64,000 nucleotides of DNA. Origin: Moellerella wisconsensis ATCC 35017. GTDB taxonomy: Bacteria; Pseudomonadota; Gammaproteobacteria; Enterobacterales; Enterobacteriaceae. The notes beneath the pieces are model-generated. The model saw only the letters and a program-made list of their open reading frames with translations. It was not told the origin of the DNA and searched no databases. The position numbers were made by a program, and so were the translations under genes. The stretch is taken from contig NZ_LGAA01000014.1 of the NCBI RefSeq assembly GCF_001294465.1, positions 106,381 to 170,380 on the forward strand, written 5' to 3'. Positions 11,262 to 22,878 of this stretch are shown here, piece by piece (positions within the stretch are counted from its first letter, which is position 1; the number at the start of each line of letters is the position of its first letter).

Positions 11262-13973
11262 ATGTTAACTAAATTAATGACCAAAGTTTTTGGTAGCCGT
11301 AATGATCGTACTCTGCGTCGCTTGCGTAAAGAAGTTGAGAAAGTTAATCGTTTAGAGCCTGAATTCCAAAAACTAACTGACGATGAATTGAAAGCTAAAA
11401 CTAACGAGTTCCGTGAGCGCCTGAAAAAAGACGAAAGTTTAGACAGCATCTTACCTGAAGCGTTTGCAACTGTACGTGAAGCCAGTAAACGTGTGTTTGG
11501 TATGCGCCATTTTGATGTTCAGCTGATAGGTGGCATGGTACTGAATGAACGTTGTATCGCAGAGATGAGAACCGGTGAAGGTAAAACCTTAACTGCAACC
11601 TTACCTGCTTATCTTAACGCGTTGAGCGGCAAAGGGGTGCATGTTGTTACCGTCAATGACTATTTGGCAAAACGTGATGCTGAAAATAACCGTCCGTTAT
11701 TCGAGTTTTTAGGATTAACTGTAGGTATTAACTTACCAAATATGCCGGCACCACAAAAGCGTGAAGCCTATGCCGCAGATATTACTTACGGGACTAACAA
11801 CGAATTCGGCTTTGATTATCTGCGCGATAATATGGCATTTAGCCCAGAAGAACGTGTTCAGCGCAAACTGCATTACTCTTTGGTCGATGAGGTTGACTCC
11901 ATTTTAATCGATGAAGCACGTACCCCATTGATTATTTCAGGTCCTGCTGAAGATAGTTCTGAACTATACAAACAAGTTGATAAGTTAATTCCAAAATTAA
12001 TTCGTCAAGAAAAAGAAGATACTGAAACGTTTGAAGGGGAAGGTCACTTCTCTGTCGATGAAAAATCTCGTCAGGTAACTTTAACAGAACGTGGACTAGT
12101 ATTAATTGAACAATTACTGGCAGAAGCAGGTTTGATGCAGGAAGGGGAATCGTTATATTCACCTTCAAATATTATGTTAATGCACCATGTGATGGCCGGT
12201 TTGCGTGCTCACGCGCTATTTACCCGCGACGTTGATTATATTGTTAAAGATAATCAGGTTATTATTGTTGATGAGCATACGGGGCGTACTATGGAAGGCC
12301 GCCGTTGGTCTGACGGTTTGCATCAGGCGGTTGAAGCTAAAGAAGGCGTTGATATACAGAATGAAAATCAGACCTTAGCCTCAATTACCTTCCAGAACTA
12401 TTTCCGTCTATATGAAAAATTAGCTGGTATGACGGGTACTGCCGATACTGAAGCATTTGAGTTCAGTTCAATTTATAAATTAGATACGATTGTTATCCCA
12501 ACCAACCGTCCAATGGTACGTAAAGATTTACCTGACTTAGTTTATATGAATGAGGCAGATAAATTTAACGCAATTATTGAAGATATCCGCGAAAGAACCA
12601 AAAATGGCCAGCCGGTGTTAGTTGGTACAATCTCTATTGAAAAATCAGAGTTGATTTCTCAAGCGTTAACTAAAGCCAATATTCCACATAATGTCTTAAA
12701 TGCTAAATTCCATGCAATGGAAGCTGATATTATAGCTAACGCAGGTCAAGCAGGAGCGGTGACTATTGCGACCAATATGGCTGGGCGCGGTACGGATATC
12801 GTATTGGGTGGTAGCTGGCAGACTGAAGTTGCCGCGTTAGAAGAACCGACAAAAGAACAGATTGAAGAGATTAAAGCTGCATGGCAAAAACGTCATGATG
12901 AAGTTTTAAAAGCCGGCGGTTTACATATTATCGGTACAGAACGCCATGAATCTCGTCGTATTGATAACCAATTACGCGGCCGTGCTGGTCGACAAGGTGA
13001 TGCAGGTTCATCACGTTTCTACTTGTCGATGGAAGATGCTTTGATGCGTATCTTCGCCTCAGATCGCGTAACGGGCATGATGCGTAAGTTGGGTATGAAA
13101 CCTGGCGAAGCTATTGAACATCCGTGGGTGACTAAAGCGATTGCTAATGCTCAACGTAAAGTTGAAAATCGTAACTTTGATATTCGTAAACAATTGCTTG
13201 AATACGATGATGTAGCTAGTGATCAGCGACGTGCTATTTATACCCAGCGTAATGAATTGCTGGATGGCGGTGATGTTAAAGAAACCGTTGATAGTATTCG
13301 CGAAGATGTATTTACTACAGTAATTGATGCCTATATTCCACCACAATCTCTAGAAGAAATGTGGGATATTGACGGGCTACAAAAACGTTTAATTAACGAT
13401 TTTGATTTAGACTTGCCAATTAAAGAATGGTTAGATAAAGAGCCAGAATTGCATGAAGAAACGTTGAGAGAGCGTATTTTAGCGACAGCGATTGAAGTGT
13501 ATCAGAAGAAAGAAGAAGTGGTTGGCGAAGAGATGATGCGTAATTTTGAAAAAGGCATCATGCTACAAACGCTTGATACACTTTGGAAAGAGCATTTAGC
13601 TGCGATGGATTATTTGCGTCAAGGTATTCACTTACGAGGTTATGCTCAGAAAGATCCAAAGCAAGAATATAAACGTGAATCGTTCAATATGTTCTCTAAC
13701 ATGTTGGAATCATTAAAATATGAAGTTATTAGCACATTGAGTAAAGTTCACGTTCGTATGCCAGAAGAAGTTGAAGCGCTTGAATTACAGCGTCGTAATG
13801 AAGCTGAACGTTTAGCGAAACAGCAGCAATTAAGTCATGCAACGGAAGAAGAAGCATTGATGTCCGAAGCTGAGGCTAAAATTGCAACAGAAGGGCATAA
13901 AATTGGTCGTAACGATACTTGTCCTTGTGGTTCAGGCAAAAAATATAAGCATTGCCATGGCCGTTTAAACTAA
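11262..13973 (+). CDS. secA: Preprotein translocase ATPase SecA
   Basis: SecA drives proteins through SecYEG using ATP. The 903 residues are close to the E. coli 901. Walker A is in [14 protein letters not shown] (residues ~100-113), the DEAD-like site is [15 protein letters not shown], and the second nucleotide domain has [12 protein letters not shown] and RGRAGRQGD. The C-terminal zinc domain, [14 protein letters not shown], which binds SecB and phospholipid, is intact. Expression is probably set by SecM arrest through the 111-bp secM-secA leader. A ribosome binding site of the GAGAAAAG type lies before the ATG. Confidence 0.98.
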   Translation: MLTKLMTKVFGSRNDRTLRRLRKEVEKVNRLEPEFQKLTDDELKAKTNEFRERLKKDESLDSILPEAFATVREASKRVFGMRHFDVQLIGGMVLNERCIAEMRTGEGKTLTATLPAYLNALSGKGVHVVTVNDYLAKRDAENNRPLFEFLGLTVGINLPNMPAPQKREAYAADITYGTNNEFGFDYLRDNMAFSPEERVQRKLHYSLVDEVDSILIDEARTPLIISGPAEDSSELYKQVDKLIPKLIRQEKEDTETFEGEGHFSVDEKSRQVTLTERGLVLIEQLLAEAGLMQEGESLYSPSNIMLMHHVMAGLRAHALFTRDVDYIVKDNQVIIVDEHTGRTMEGRRWSDGLHQAVEAKEGVDIQNENQTLASITFQNYFRLYEKLAGMTGTADTEAFEFSSIYKLDTIVIPTNRPMVRKDLPDLVYMNEADKFNAIIEDIRERTKNGQPVLVGTISIEKSELISQALTKANIPHNVLNAKFHAMEADIIANAGQAGAVTIATNMAGRGTDIVLGGSWQTEVAALEEPTKEQIEEIKAAWQKRHDEVLKAGGLHIIGTERHESRRIDNQLRGRAGRQGDAGSSRFYLSMEDALMRIFASDRVTGMMRKLGMKPGEAIEHPWVTKAIANAQRKVENRNFDIRKQLLEYDDVASDQRRAIYTQRNELLDGGDVKETVDSIREDVFTTVIDAYIPPQSLEEMWDIDGLQKRLINDFDLDLPIKEWLDKEPELHEETLRERILATAIEVYQKKEEVVGEEMMRNFEKGIMLQTLDTLWKEHLAAMDYLRQGIHLRGYAQKDPKQEYKRESFNMFSNMLESLKYEVISTLSKVHVRMPEEVEALELQRRNEAERLAKQQQLSHATEEEALMSEAEAKIATEGHKIGRNDTCPCGSGKKYKHCHGRLN

Positions 13974-14004
13974 GTCATGATGTTAATATATTAAACTCAT
14001 AAAT

Positions 14005-14028
14005 AAAGGCGGGGAAACCCGCCTTTTT
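14005..14028 (+). terminator. Rho-independent terminator after secA
   Basis: A perfect 9-bp stem (14005-14013 with 14018-14026) is closed by a GAAA tetraloop and followed by a T run. It lies 31 bp past the secA stop, so it ends the secM-secA operon and separates it from mutT. Confidence 0.92.
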
Positions 14029-14146
14029 ATACCCACGGTATCACAACCTATCGATAGACAGATTCAATTGTTGTTATAGTGATTGCAGAATAATTTTATT
14101 TAATCTCTTGTTAGGGATACCGAATTTACTATTGATGAAAATAATT

Positions 14147-14539
14147 ATGCAAAAGAAACACCTTTATATTGCTGCGGGTATCATTCGAGATCCTCAGAAT
14201 AATATCTTTATTGCTCAGCGCCCAATGGGTTCACATATGGGGGGATTTTGGGAATTTCCAGGTGGTAAATTAGAATCTAATGAGCGACCAGAAGATGCTT
14301 TAGTGCGTGAGTTAGAAGAAGAGATAGGAATTATCGCAACAGAATATCAATTGTTCAAAAAAGTTGAACATGAGTTTGATGATCGTTTTATCACTCTGTA
14401 TTTTTTCTTGGTGACCAACTGGGATAATCAACCTTATGGGCGTGAAGGACAAAATTCACGCTGGGTAAAACAATCTGATTTAATTGCCGATCAATTTCCA
14501 CCAGCAAATCGTATTGTTGTCGATATATTGACTCAATAA
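14147..14539 (+). CDS. mutT: 8-oxo-dGTP diphosphatase MutT
   Basis: MutT hydrolyses oxidised guanine nucleotides (8-oxo-dGTP) and prevents A:T to C:G mutations. The Nudix box is complete: G-GKLES-E-RPEDALV-REL-EEEIG-I. FPPANR near the C-terminus matches E. coli. ATG 14147 (130 residues) fits the family length; the frame is open upstream to 14108 and an ATG at 14135 would add four residues, so the start is slightly uncertain. A terminator separates it from secA, so it probably has its own promoter in the 118-bp spacer. Confidence 0.93.
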   Translation: MQKKHLYIAAGIIRDPQNNIFIAQRPMGSHMGGFWEFPGGKLESNERPEDALVRELEEEIGIIATEYQLFKKVEHEFDDRFITLYFFLVTNWDNQPYGREGQNSRWVKQSDLIADQFPPANRIVVDILTQ

Positions 14540-14591
14540 CTAGTATTGCAGGCAGAGATCCGCCTGCAATGTATTTTACGATTAGAACATC

Positions 14592-14789
14592 CTAATCATC
14601 TGGATTTTCGCTCCAGGTATCACTTTCAGAAATATCACTCTGGCTAGCAATACGCTTTTCTTCATCAGCCCATTCACCGAGATCAATTAGCTGACAACGT
14701 TTACAGCAAAATGGACGGTAAGGGCTGTTTTCGCCCCAAATGACTTTCTTACCACAGGTAGGGCAAGAGACTTCAATTATTTCATTCAT
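14592..14789 (-). CDS. yacG: DNA gyrase inhibitor YacG (zinc protein)
   Basis: YacG is a small zinc protein reported to bind GyrB and inhibit gyrase. The 65 residues hold a four-cysteine zinc site at Cys9, Cys12, Cys28 and Cys32 (CPTCGK and FCCKRC). The acidic C-tail, rich in Ser, Asp and Glu, is typical. It converges on mutT and lies 19 bp downstream of zapD on the same strand, so coaE-zapD-yacG forms one operon, as in relatives. Confidence 0.95.
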   Translation of the reverse strand: MNEIIEVSCPTCGKKVIWGENSPYRPFCCKRCQLIDLGEWADEEKRIASQSDISESDTWSENPDD

Positions 14790-14808
14790 ATTTATTTAGC
14801 TTATATTT

Positions 14809-15561
14809 TTAACAACTTGCCAACTCAAATTTTAGTATCGGAGGAACAATGCCATGTTCGCTATCAAAATGCAGAAAACGAATTGCAAAGCGTGTCTTAT
14901 GTCCCGATATCTGAGGGTAAATTAATTCATTTACTGGCAGTTTTATTCGTAATAAATACTTATCTTCGACGCTGTCTTGATAAAAACCATTATGTGATTC
15001 TATTAATTCAAAATAACCTGAATTACGGATCAACAGCAGGATAACATCTAATGACTCTTTAAGTGGCAATAAACCGTCTAACCAGAGTGACATTCGTTGA
15101 TCTCGCTCTGGTTGTGGTAAGTTTAGCCATAATTGAAGCAAGGGTAAATCAAAACCGCAGTAGCCGCCTGGAATACTAAGTCGTTGACGAACCATACTGA
15201 TTATTTTATCTCCGCGTAATTGATGGGCAAACCGCGGTGCTGTTTTTACTTTAACTTGTTTGTTATTCACATCAGCCAATAAACCAACAATGATCTCTTT
15301 ATCCACATACGGTGCTTCTGACCAGGCGACTAAACGCTGATGTTGTTTGTCTAATTCTTTGATTAATTCTGAACGCACTTCACCACGATCGAGAACTTCA
15401 ATCAATTCAGATACAGCTCGAAAGAAAGCAATACCAGATGTATAGGAATCAATGTGTTGTAATGCAAAAATTTGAGATAAAAGCGTTTCTAGCCGTAACC
15501 AAGAACGCACTTTTTCATTTAAAGGATGCTCGTAGATGACAAAAGTGGTTGTCTCATTCAT
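14809..15561 (-). CDS. zapD: Cell division protein ZapD
   Basis: ZapD binds the FtsZ C-terminal tail and bundles FtsZ filaments. The 250 residues are close to the E. coli 247. The family is recognised by the N-terminus [19 protein letters not shown], the central [16 protein letters not shown] and the C-terminal [13 protein letters not shown] stretch ([17 protein letters not shown]). The start overlaps the end of coaE by four bases, indicating coupled translation. Confidence 0.96.
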   Translation of the reverse strand: MNETTTFVIYEHPLNEKVRSWLRLETLLSQIFALQHIDSYTSGIAFFRAVSELIEVLDRGEVRSELIKELDKQHQRLVAWSEAPYVDKEIIVGLLADVNNKQVKVKTAPRFAHQLRGDKIISMVRQRLSIPGGYCGFDLPLLQLWLNLPQPERDQRMSLWLDGLLPLKESLDVILLLIRNSGYFELIESHNGFYQDSVEDKYLLRIKLPVNELIYPQISGHKTRFAIRFLHFDSEHGIVPPILKFELASC

Positions 15562-16178
15562 TTTGCATTTTCCTGTTGAGCTTGTTTCGCTAATTGCTGG
15601 TATTTCTGATGAAGTTTTACGATATCATCTTGCTGTTGATGCTCGCCATCATGGTTGGAAATAATATCATCAGCCAAACTTAACCGCTCAGCTCTACTTG
15701 CTTGTGCTGCGATAATTCGCTCAACGTGCTGCCGGGTAATATTATCTCGAGTAATTGTCCGTTGTATTTGTTCTTCTGGCGTAACATCAACGACTAACAC
15801 TCGGTCTGCTAAGTGTGAAATATTATTTTCAATTAATAGGGGAACAACCCATAGTACATATAAAGCATCAGTATTCTTGATTTGACGCTGTGTTTCTTGC
15901 TGAATTAAAGGATGAAGTAATGCGTTTAACCACGCTTTTTGTTGTGGGTTAGAAAAAATTTTATGTCTTAATAACGGGCGATTTAAGGTACTATCGGGCA
16001 GCAAAATATCCTGACCAAAATGAGCTACAATTGCAGCTAATGCAGGTGATCCTGGCTCAACGACTTGTCTGGAAATAATATCGGCATCAACTATAGGAAC
16101 CCCTAATGCGGCAAAGGCATTAGCGATAGTTGTTTTACCGCTTCCTATTCCTCCTGTAAGAGCCACTATATAAGCCAT
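15558..16178 (-). CDS. coaE: Dephospho-CoA kinase
   Basis: CoaE phosphorylates dephospho-CoA, the last step of coenzyme A synthesis. The 206-residue protein begins with the P-loop [15 protein letters not shown] (residues ~6-20), followed by [17 protein letters not shown], both hallmarks of the family. It heads the minus-strand coaE-zapD-yacG operon. In E. coli guaC lies between coaE and the hof genes; here nothing lies between them except a 137-bp AT-rich spacer. Confidence 0.96.
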   Translation of the reverse strand: MAYIVALTGGIGSGKTTIANAFAALGVPIVDADIISRQVVEPGSPALAAIVAHFGQDILLPDSTLNRPLLRHKIFSNPQQKAWLNALLHPLIQQETQRQIKNTDALYVLWVVPLLIENNISHLADRVLVVDVTPEEQIQRTITRDNITRQHVERIIAAQASRAERLSLADDIISNHDGEHQQQDDIVKLHQKYQQLAKQAQQENAK

Positions 16179-16315
16179 AATTTTCTCGCACTTTTAGTTA
16201 TTTACTGAATCAATATATTATCCGTATTTTACAATAATGTTGCATCAGTCTCTATGACAAATAAGATGGAATTTTTAATAAAATGAAATTATAGTTTATA
16301 CTTATAACTTAAAAT

Positions 16316-17509
16316 TCAAGAGAAAATATTGCCAAGATTAAAGATTGGTAGGTACATTGCCAATAATAATCCGCCTATCAGTAAAGCAAGGAATAGCATA
16401 ATAATTGGCTCCATACTTTTTAATAGTCCTTCTGTTTTTTGAATGTACTGTTCCTCATAATAATTACTCAAATAATGAACGAAGTGAGATAGTTTCCCTG
16501 ACTCCTCACCGATTGAAATCAGTTGATAACATAACTCAGGGAACAATTTGTTATCTTTTAGTGATTGTGAAAAAGAGCAACCTAAAATAATACGCTCATA
16601 AATTTTATAAGTTTCTTGCTGGTAATAGGTATAAGTTAATGCTGATGCTGTGGATTTTAGACTGTCTAATAATGAAAGCTCAGCATGTAATGTTGTCGAT
16701 AGAATTGAGAAATAGAGTTGTAATTGATTTAATTTTATCAACGTGTTGATTTTTGGGGTTTTTAATAAAATCCATTGTATAACTAAATCAAAAGATTTAT
16801 TTTTTCGTTTTAGTGAAAAAAGAGTACTAGTGATTATAATTATGCATAAAAAGATAGTTAGCAAATTATTTTCAATAAGTTTAGATATTAGTATCAAATT
16901 TTTTGTAACGCTGGGAAGTTCACTATCAAAATTCTCATAAACAGATTGAAATTGAGGAAACACATAAATTAACATAATAAAAACTACTAACATAGAAAAC
17001 AAGCAAAGAGTTATTGGATAATTTAATGACTTGATAATTCTCTTTTTAACAATATCTTTTTTATTGTATAAATTAAATATTTTATCAAAAGTAATATCAT
17101 AGTTACCTGTTTTTTCTGAGATTATAACTAAATTAATAATTATTCTATCAAATATTAACGGGTGTTTTTTCATGCTATTAGAAAGAGATATCCCTTGTTT
17201 AATATCTACTATAATATCAGAAATAATTATTTTCCAGTAAATAATATTGCAGTTATTAACTATAATTTGTAAGCTATTAAGTAATGAAATACCTGATTGC
17301 ATTAATATACTTATTTGCTGAAAAAAAGTAATTCTATAAGCTAAACTTTTATAGTTTAAATAATTTATTGTTTTAAATGTTAGTTTTAATGGGATTAAGT
17401 TTTTATCAATAATTAGTAAATAAGCTTGTTTTTTATTATTTGAGGATATTATGTCATTAACTATATCTCCTTTTGAATTTATTGCATTATATTGATAAAT
17501 TAATTTCAT
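16316..17509 (-). CDS. hofC: Type IV pilus / type II secretion inner membrane platform protein HofC (PilC family)
   Basis: PilC/GspF-family proteins are the inner membrane platform of type IV pilus-like machines. The 397 residues show the duplicated GspF domain: RITFFQQISILMQSGISLLNSL in the first copy and NQLQLYFSILSTTLHAELSLLDSL in the second. Hydrophobic segments include LCLFSMLVVFIMLIYVFP and the C-terminal MLFLALLIGGLLLAMYLP. The gene is much more AT-rich than its neighbours: Ile, Asn and Lys codons dominate. It overlaps hofB by four bases. No pilQ, pilM or prepilin peptidase is in the window, so assembly of a real pilus cannot be judged. Confidence 0.9.
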   Translation of the reverse strand: MKLIYQYNAINSKGDIVNDIISSNNKKQAYLLIIDKNLIPLKLTFKTINYLNYKSLAYRITFFQQISILMQSGISLLNSLQIIVNNCNIIYWKIIISDIIVDIKQGISLSNSMKKHPLIFDRIIINLVIISEKTGNYDITFDKIFNLYNKKDIVKKRIIKSLNYPITLCLFSMLVVFIMLIYVFPQFQSVYENFDSELPSVTKNLILISKLIENNLLTIFLCIIIITSTLFSLKRKNKSFDLVIQWILLKTPKINTLIKLNQLQLYFSILSTTLHAELSLLDSLKSTASALTYTYYQQETYKIYERIILGCSFSQSLKDNKLFPELCYQLISIGEESGKLSHFVHYLSNYYEEQYIQKTEGLLKSMEPIIMLFLALLIGGLLLAMYLPIFNLGNIFS

Positions 17510-18915
17510 TCATTTTTTCCTGTTATTGAATAAAGTTCTTGTAGTGACGTTACTCCTTGTTGAACTAAATTTAAGCCAAAATCAAATAATTTATCATAGA
17601 TAATGGAATGATCTGTATGGATGTTATTTAACAGTGAATCCAATTCATGATGAGTAATAAATTCATAAATAGCAGTTCGGCCAATATAGCCAGAGAAACA
17701 ATGTTCACATCCTTTGGCTTTCCAGTGTACTATTTCGATATTTTTCTTATCGTGACTAACCGTAATAGGCTGAGATTCTTGCTGTCGGCAATGAGTACAA
17801 AGCATTCTAATTAAACGTTGAGCAATAATAATTTTAACGCAGGATGCTAGAAGTGAGGGGGCAATACCAAGTTGCTCTAGTCGACTGACGGTATTTATTG
17901 TTCCATTAGTATGCAGGGTAGAAAGTACTAAGTGACCTGTTTGTGCTGCTCTTACAGCAATTTTTGCAGTTTCTTCATCTCTGATTTCGCCAATCATGAC
18001 GATATCAGGATCTTGTCTGAGTAAAGAACGTAGAATATTTGCAAAACCTAAACTGTATTTTTCATTAACTTGTATCTGGTTGATTCCGTTTATAGGAATT
18101 TCTATTGGGTCTTCGATAGTTGATATATTTCGGTGCAAATTATTGACTGATTCAAGAGAGCTATACAATGTAATAGTTTTGCCACTTCCCGTTGGGCCAG
18201 TTACTAAAATCAATCCTTGAGATGAACTTAAAGTATCTTTTAGCTGCTGTAAAAGGCTCTCCGGCATACCTAGTTGGTCTAGGGTATATTTTAGCTGAGT
18301 ATGTAGAATTCGCAGTACTAGCTTTTCCCCATACAGTGTTGGCATAGTGGATAAGCGTATACTAAAGTTCTGCTTGTCTAAAAAACAACTGAATTGTCCA
18401 TCTTGTGGTAGGCGTTTTTCTGCGATATTAAGTTTAGCGAGAATTTTTAATCTTGCGATTATTTCTGCATTAATCTCATAAGCAGGAGCGGGAAGATAGT
18501 GTAGTTTTCCATCCACCCGAATGCGGATTTTTATTCCTTGTTTAGAGGGTTCTAGATGAATATCAGAAGAACGTTTTCTCACTGCTAGTGTTAACATATC
18601 TTCGACAAAAGCTACTGCAGGGGATGAAGACATAGCATGTTCATTTGGTGTTGGTTGATAAGCTACTTCTTCTTCATTGGCCTCTTCATAATAATTATTA
18701 AAATGATGGTCTATTTTTTCCTTAGGCCATAGATCATAGCAAATAGAAACACCAGCAATAAATTTTAAAGTCGATAATATTTCATCTTTAGGTTTTTTAG
18801 TTGCAGCAATAGATAATTTATTATGAGTCAGCTCAATAATTATAATGAAATTTTTATCACATATAGTTTTAATTTCTTTATATACTAAATGAATGTCTTT
18901 TCTATTATTAGCCAT
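17506..18915 (-). CDS. hofB: Type IV pilus assembly ATPase HofB (PilB/GspE family)
   Basis: HofB is the GspE/PilB-type ATPase that powers pilin polymerisation at the inner membrane. In 469 residues it carries Walker A (GPTGSGKT, residues ~240), the aspartate box (IEDPIEIPINGINQIQVN), Walker B (DPDIVMIGEIRDEETA), the histidine box (HLVLSTLHTN) and a tetracysteine zinc element (CTHC, CEHC). All catalytic elements look intact. The N-terminal domain is short and poorly conserved. It lies 14 bp after ppdD and overlaps hofC, so the three form the ppdD-hofB-hofC operon. Confidence 0.94.
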   Translation of the reverse strand: MANNRKDIHLVYKEIKTICDKNFIIIIELTHNKLSIAATKKPKDEILSTLKFIAGVSICYDLWPKEKIDHHFNNYYEEANEEEVAYQPTPNEHAMSSSPAVAFVEDMLTLAVRKRSSDIHLEPSKQGIKIRIRVDGKLHYLPAPAYEINAEIIARLKILAKLNIAEKRLPQDGQFSCFLDKQNFSIRLSTMPTLYGEKLVLRILHTQLKYTLDQLGMPESLLQQLKDTLSSSQGLILVTGPTGSGKTITLYSSLESVNNLHRNISTIEDPIEIPINGINQIQVNEKYSLGFANILRSLLRQDPDIVMIGEIRDEETAKIAVRAAQTGHLVLSTLHTNGTINTVSRLEQLGIAPSLLASCVKIIIAQRLIRMLCTHCRQQESQPITVSHDKKNIEIVHWKAKGCEHCFSGYIGRTAIYEFITHHELDSLLNNIHTDHSIIYDKLFDFGLNLVQQGVTSLQELYSITGKNE

Positions 18916-18929
18916 TTATTTACGCCTTA

Positions 18930-19355
18930 TTAGAATTGAAGTGTTTTTTCACATATACTTTTAACTTTCTCATTGGCATCAATTACACAAGCTACTGTCC
19001 ATTGAAAAACATTTACAGTACTAGGTAATTGAGGTGTCAATGTGATGGTGAGACCGTTTAATATTTTTTTAGTAGTTAATGTAATAACTCCACTTTTCAC
19101 TGCTATTTTAGTAATATATTTTCCTTTTATATCATTTGGAATAGTACTTTTCCCACTGTCGCACTTACTAAAATCACCTTCATCAATACTACAAAGTTCT
19201 ATATTACTTTTATAAGGTAGTAAGGATTGTAGTACATCTGTCATTGCCGCTTTTTGCATATAAGTTTGATAGCCAGGAATAGCCACAGCACTTAAAATGG
19301 AAATGATTGCAATGACGACCATAATTTCTATTAATGAAAATCCTTTTTGATACAT
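18930..19355 (-). CDS. ppdD: Type IV major prepilin-like protein PpdD
   Basis: A 141-residue type IVa prepilin. The short leader MYQKG is followed by the class III cleavage site G-FSLIE, with the conserved Glu5 of the mature protein, and the hydrophobic N-helix FSLIEIMVVIAIISILSAVAIP. Four cysteines are present in the mature part, two near the middle (LCSIDEGDFSKC) and two near the end (ACVIDANEKVKSIC), consistent with two disulfides. It is the first gene of ppdD-hofB-hofC. Cleavage and methylation need a prepilin peptidase encoded elsewhere. Confidence 0.93.
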   Translation of the reverse strand: MYQKGFSLIEIMVVIAIISILSAVAIPGYQTYMQKAAMTDVLQSLLPYKSNIELCSIDEGDFSKCDSGKSTIPNDIKGKYITKIAVKSGVITLTTKKILNGLTITLTPQLPSTVNVFQWTVACVIDANEKVKSICEKTLQF

Positions 19356-19698
19356 AAAATGACACTCCTCGTTTTTAGGGTGTTTTATTATGCAGTATAT
19401 GGTCGGTAAAATAATCGCTCTAATATAATAATGCGATCAGTTCTCTAACAAATACTATTGTTTTTTTCAGCCTGTTATTTGTTTTGTGAAGCGACTCGAA
19501 TAAATATTAAAACACTATATTTTTTTATCGACTCTCTTACTTTTAAATGCGAGTCTTATTTTTAATGGCTATTTTTTATTTTGATATTTTATTGATTTTA
19601 TATTTCTATATGAGATATATGTATTTTTTTAAATTATATATTACTGAAGAATTAGCTAGCCCATTAAATTTAATTAATATTAGCGGGCTAATTAATGA
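19356..19698. other. AT-rich spacer between ppdD and ampD
   Basis: This 343-bp stretch holds no convincing gene. It should contain the ppdD promoter. An imperfect inverted repeat near 19658-19690 (TAGCCC with GGGCTA around an AT-rich core) just past the ampD stop could end ampD transcription, but no clear T run is present. Confidence 0.4.
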
Positions 19699-20238
19699 TT
19701 ATTTTAATAATGAATTAAAATAATCCCAATCAAAGAATGGACCGGGATCTGTTTTTCGAATAGGAGCTATATCACTATGGCCGATAATATTTCCTTTAAT
19801 GAGAGGATATTCAATTAACAGCTGTTGTGTGATTTTTGCTAAAACTAAATATTGTTGGCTCGTAAATGGTTGAAAATCGGTACCTTCTAATTCTATACCA
19901 ATGGAGAAATCATTGCATTTTTCTTGTCCTTTATAACAGGAAACACCGGCATGCCATGCTCTGAGTTGAAAAGGAACATATTGAATAACTTCACCATCAC
20001 GGCGGATTAAGCAATGGGCAGAAACTTTCAATCCCTTTATTTGATCAAAAAAAGGATCTTCTGTCGGATTAAGTGTTCCAGTAAAAAGTTGATTAATGTA
20101 TGGGCCACCAAATTGCCCAGGAGGCAAACTAATATTATGGATAACCAATAATGAGGGAACCATATCGACGGGGCGTTGATCATAATGCGGAGAGGGGATA
20201 TGCGTTATGCCATCTATCCAGCCATTATGTATTTTCAT
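19699..20238 (-). CDS. ampD: 1,6-anhydro-N-acetylmuramyl-L-alanine amidase AmpD
   Basis: AmpD is the cytoplasmic zinc amidase that cuts the stem peptide from anhydro-muropeptides during cell wall recycling; its loss derepresses AmpC beta-lactamase where AmpR is present. The 179 residues keep the zinc ligands in VIHNISLPPG (His) and in GHSDIAPIRKTDPGP (His and Asp), plus SAHCLIRRDGE and WHAGVS. It is divergent from nadC. The usual downstream partner ampE is absent: ppdD follows instead. In E. coli the pair nadC-ampD is in the opposite orientation relative to the hof genes. Confidence 0.95.
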   Translation of the reverse strand: MKIHNGWIDGITHIPSPHYDQRPVDMVPSLLVIHNISLPPGQFGGPYINQLFTGTLNPTEDPFFDQIKGLKVSAHCLIRRDGEVIQYVPFQLRAWHAGVSCYKGQEKCNDFSIGIELEGTDFQPFTSQQYLVLAKITQQLLIEYPLIKGNIIGHSDIAPIRKTDPGPFFDWDYFNSLLK

Positions 20239-20520
20239 TTTTAGGCTCCTTTACACTATATTGTTCAGTATCATATGAAGAGCTTCTATCAAAATGTTAT
20301 CTCTATCGATAAAAGATATACAATATTAATAAAAACCTTACAGCTAAAGTATAACTAAAAAGGGTATTTTAGTTCACATTTTAGTGATTTAAGGTGATTC
20401 AAAGTTACTTAAATTAGTAGGCTATCTGTATTGTATGAGGCGATATAGTGAATGAATTGAAAAATAAATATAGTGAATAAATACTAAATTGATATTGATT
20501 ACTTAAATCGATGTTCTTAG

Positions 20521-21420
<900 letters not shown>

Positions 21421-22075
21421 TTTTGTTGTAAGGATTTATGCGCTATTAAATTTTGGGTATTGATGGAGCATATATGTAATTAGTTTTCATACTTTCTTAT
21501 ATTTTTTAATTACTTGATATAAAATATAAAGTTGAATTTCTAATATACCTGCAGCTACAGACGACAGCTTTGAGATTTCTTTGAATACTAATGATAAGTT
21601 GTTTTTTTATTCGGTTTTAAAATAGATGAACTACAAGTGATTTACTTGAGCTCTCGTTCGCATCAATAACGGTGCTTATTATTTTTTGCCATGAAATTAG
21701 TTTTGAGATAATAAAATTTTACTATCGATTATAATTTGATAAACCATTAGATGATAAATGGTTTTATATTCACATATTTTGCATTTAAATTTTAAATTTG
21801 GTTGGCTGTATCGCTTCAGTTTGCTTATTTAAACGTTTAAAAAGTAAAAAACTGTTAAATCTAAGCTCTTAAGCAACGATCATATAGTTATCAAATTATG
21901 CTAAATTTTAAAAAAAACTGTTAAAATTTGCAGGATTTTATGATTTGTCACAAGGTCTTTATGGACAGTTGGTGAATACTTTGTTACTTTATCGATATGT
22001 AATATAAATTGGTATTACCAATTGACTCTAGGTAATTCAAAATCAATATTTACTCACAAATGATTACTGCAAATT
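21421..22075. other. Long intergenic region upstream of pdhR
   Basis: This 655-bp region has no convincing open frame and is strongly AT-rich in its first 450 bases. In E. coli ampE and aroP lie in this part of the map; no remnant of either was recognised. The last ~100 bases hold the pdhR control region with the operator described separately. Confidence 0.6.
22007..22023 (+). promoter_or_regulatory. PdhR operator upstream of pdhR-aceEF
   Basis: The 17-bp near-perfect palindrome AATTGGTATTACCAATT matches the known PdhR box (ATTGGT-N3-ACCAAT type). It is 52 bp before the pdhR start, where autoregulation by PdhR is established in E. coli. Pyruvate would relieve repression of the whole pdhR-aceE-aceF unit. 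Confidence 0.9.
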
Positions 22076-22846
22076 ATGGCTTATAGTAAGATTCGCCAAC
22101 CAAAGTTATCTGATGTTATTGAGCAACGTCTCGAACATTTGATACTCGAAGGGACATTGCGTCCGGGTGAAAAGCTGCCTCCGGAACGAGAACTGGCAAA
22201 ACAGTTTGATGTTTCGCGGCCATCTTTGCGTGAGGCTATTCAAAAATTAGAAGCTAAAGGGCTGCTACTGCGCCGACAAGGTGGCGGTACTTTTGTCCAA
22301 CAAAATCTATGGCAAAGTTTCAGTGATCCCTTGGCTGAATTACTCGCCGGCCACCCTGAATCCCAGTTCGATCTTCTAGAGACTCGTCACGCTTTAGAAG
22401 GTGTTGCCGCCTATTATGCGGCATTACGAGGTACTGATGAAGATTTGGAACGTATCCGTAAAAGCTATCATCTTATCGAGCAGGCACAAGGTACAGGTAA
22501 TTTAAACGCTGAGTCAGACGCCGTTTTGCAATATCAACTGATAGTCACAGAAGCTGCACACAATGTAGTTTTATTACATTTATTACGCTGCATGGTGCCT
22601 ATGTTAGAGCAAAATATTCGTCAGAATTTTGAATTTCTTTATACCCGTAAAGAGATGTATTCCGCAGTAAGTGAACATCGTGCACAGATATTTTCAGCAA
22701 TTGTGGCACGTGAGCCGGAGCAAGCTCGTGAAGCTTCTCATCGTCATTTGGCGTTTATTGAAGATATTCTATTAGATATTAGCCGAGAACAAACTCGACG
22801 TGAACGTTCATTGCGTCGATTACAGCAACATCCCGAATTAAATTAG
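22076..22846 (+). CDS. pdhR: Pyruvate dehydrogenase complex repressor PdhR (GntR/FadR family)
   Basis: PdhR is a pyruvate-sensing GntR-family repressor of the pyruvate dehydrogenase genes and respiratory genes. The 256 residues show the N-terminal winged helix ([37 protein letters not shown], residues ~30-66) and the helical FCD ligand domain with [11 protein letters not shown] and the metal/ligand histidines in the C-terminal half (AHNVV, HRAQI, HRHLAF). It sits directly after its own operator and 164 bp before aceE, in the classical order. Confidence 0.96.
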   Translation: MAYSKIRQPKLSDVIEQRLEHLILEGTLRPGEKLPPERELAKQFDVSRPSLREAIQKLEAKGLLLRRQGGGTFVQQNLWQSFSDPLAELLAGHPESQFDLLETRHALEGVAAYYAALRGTDEDLERIRKSYHLIEQAQGTGNLNAESDAVLQYQLIVTEAAHNVVLLHLLRCMVPMLEQNIRQNFEFLYTRKEMYSAVSEHRAQIFSAIVAREPEQAREASHRHLAFIEDILLDISREQTRRERSLRRLQQHPELN

Positions 22847-22878
22847 TGATGCAGATCCTGGCTGCTGCGTCTGCATTA

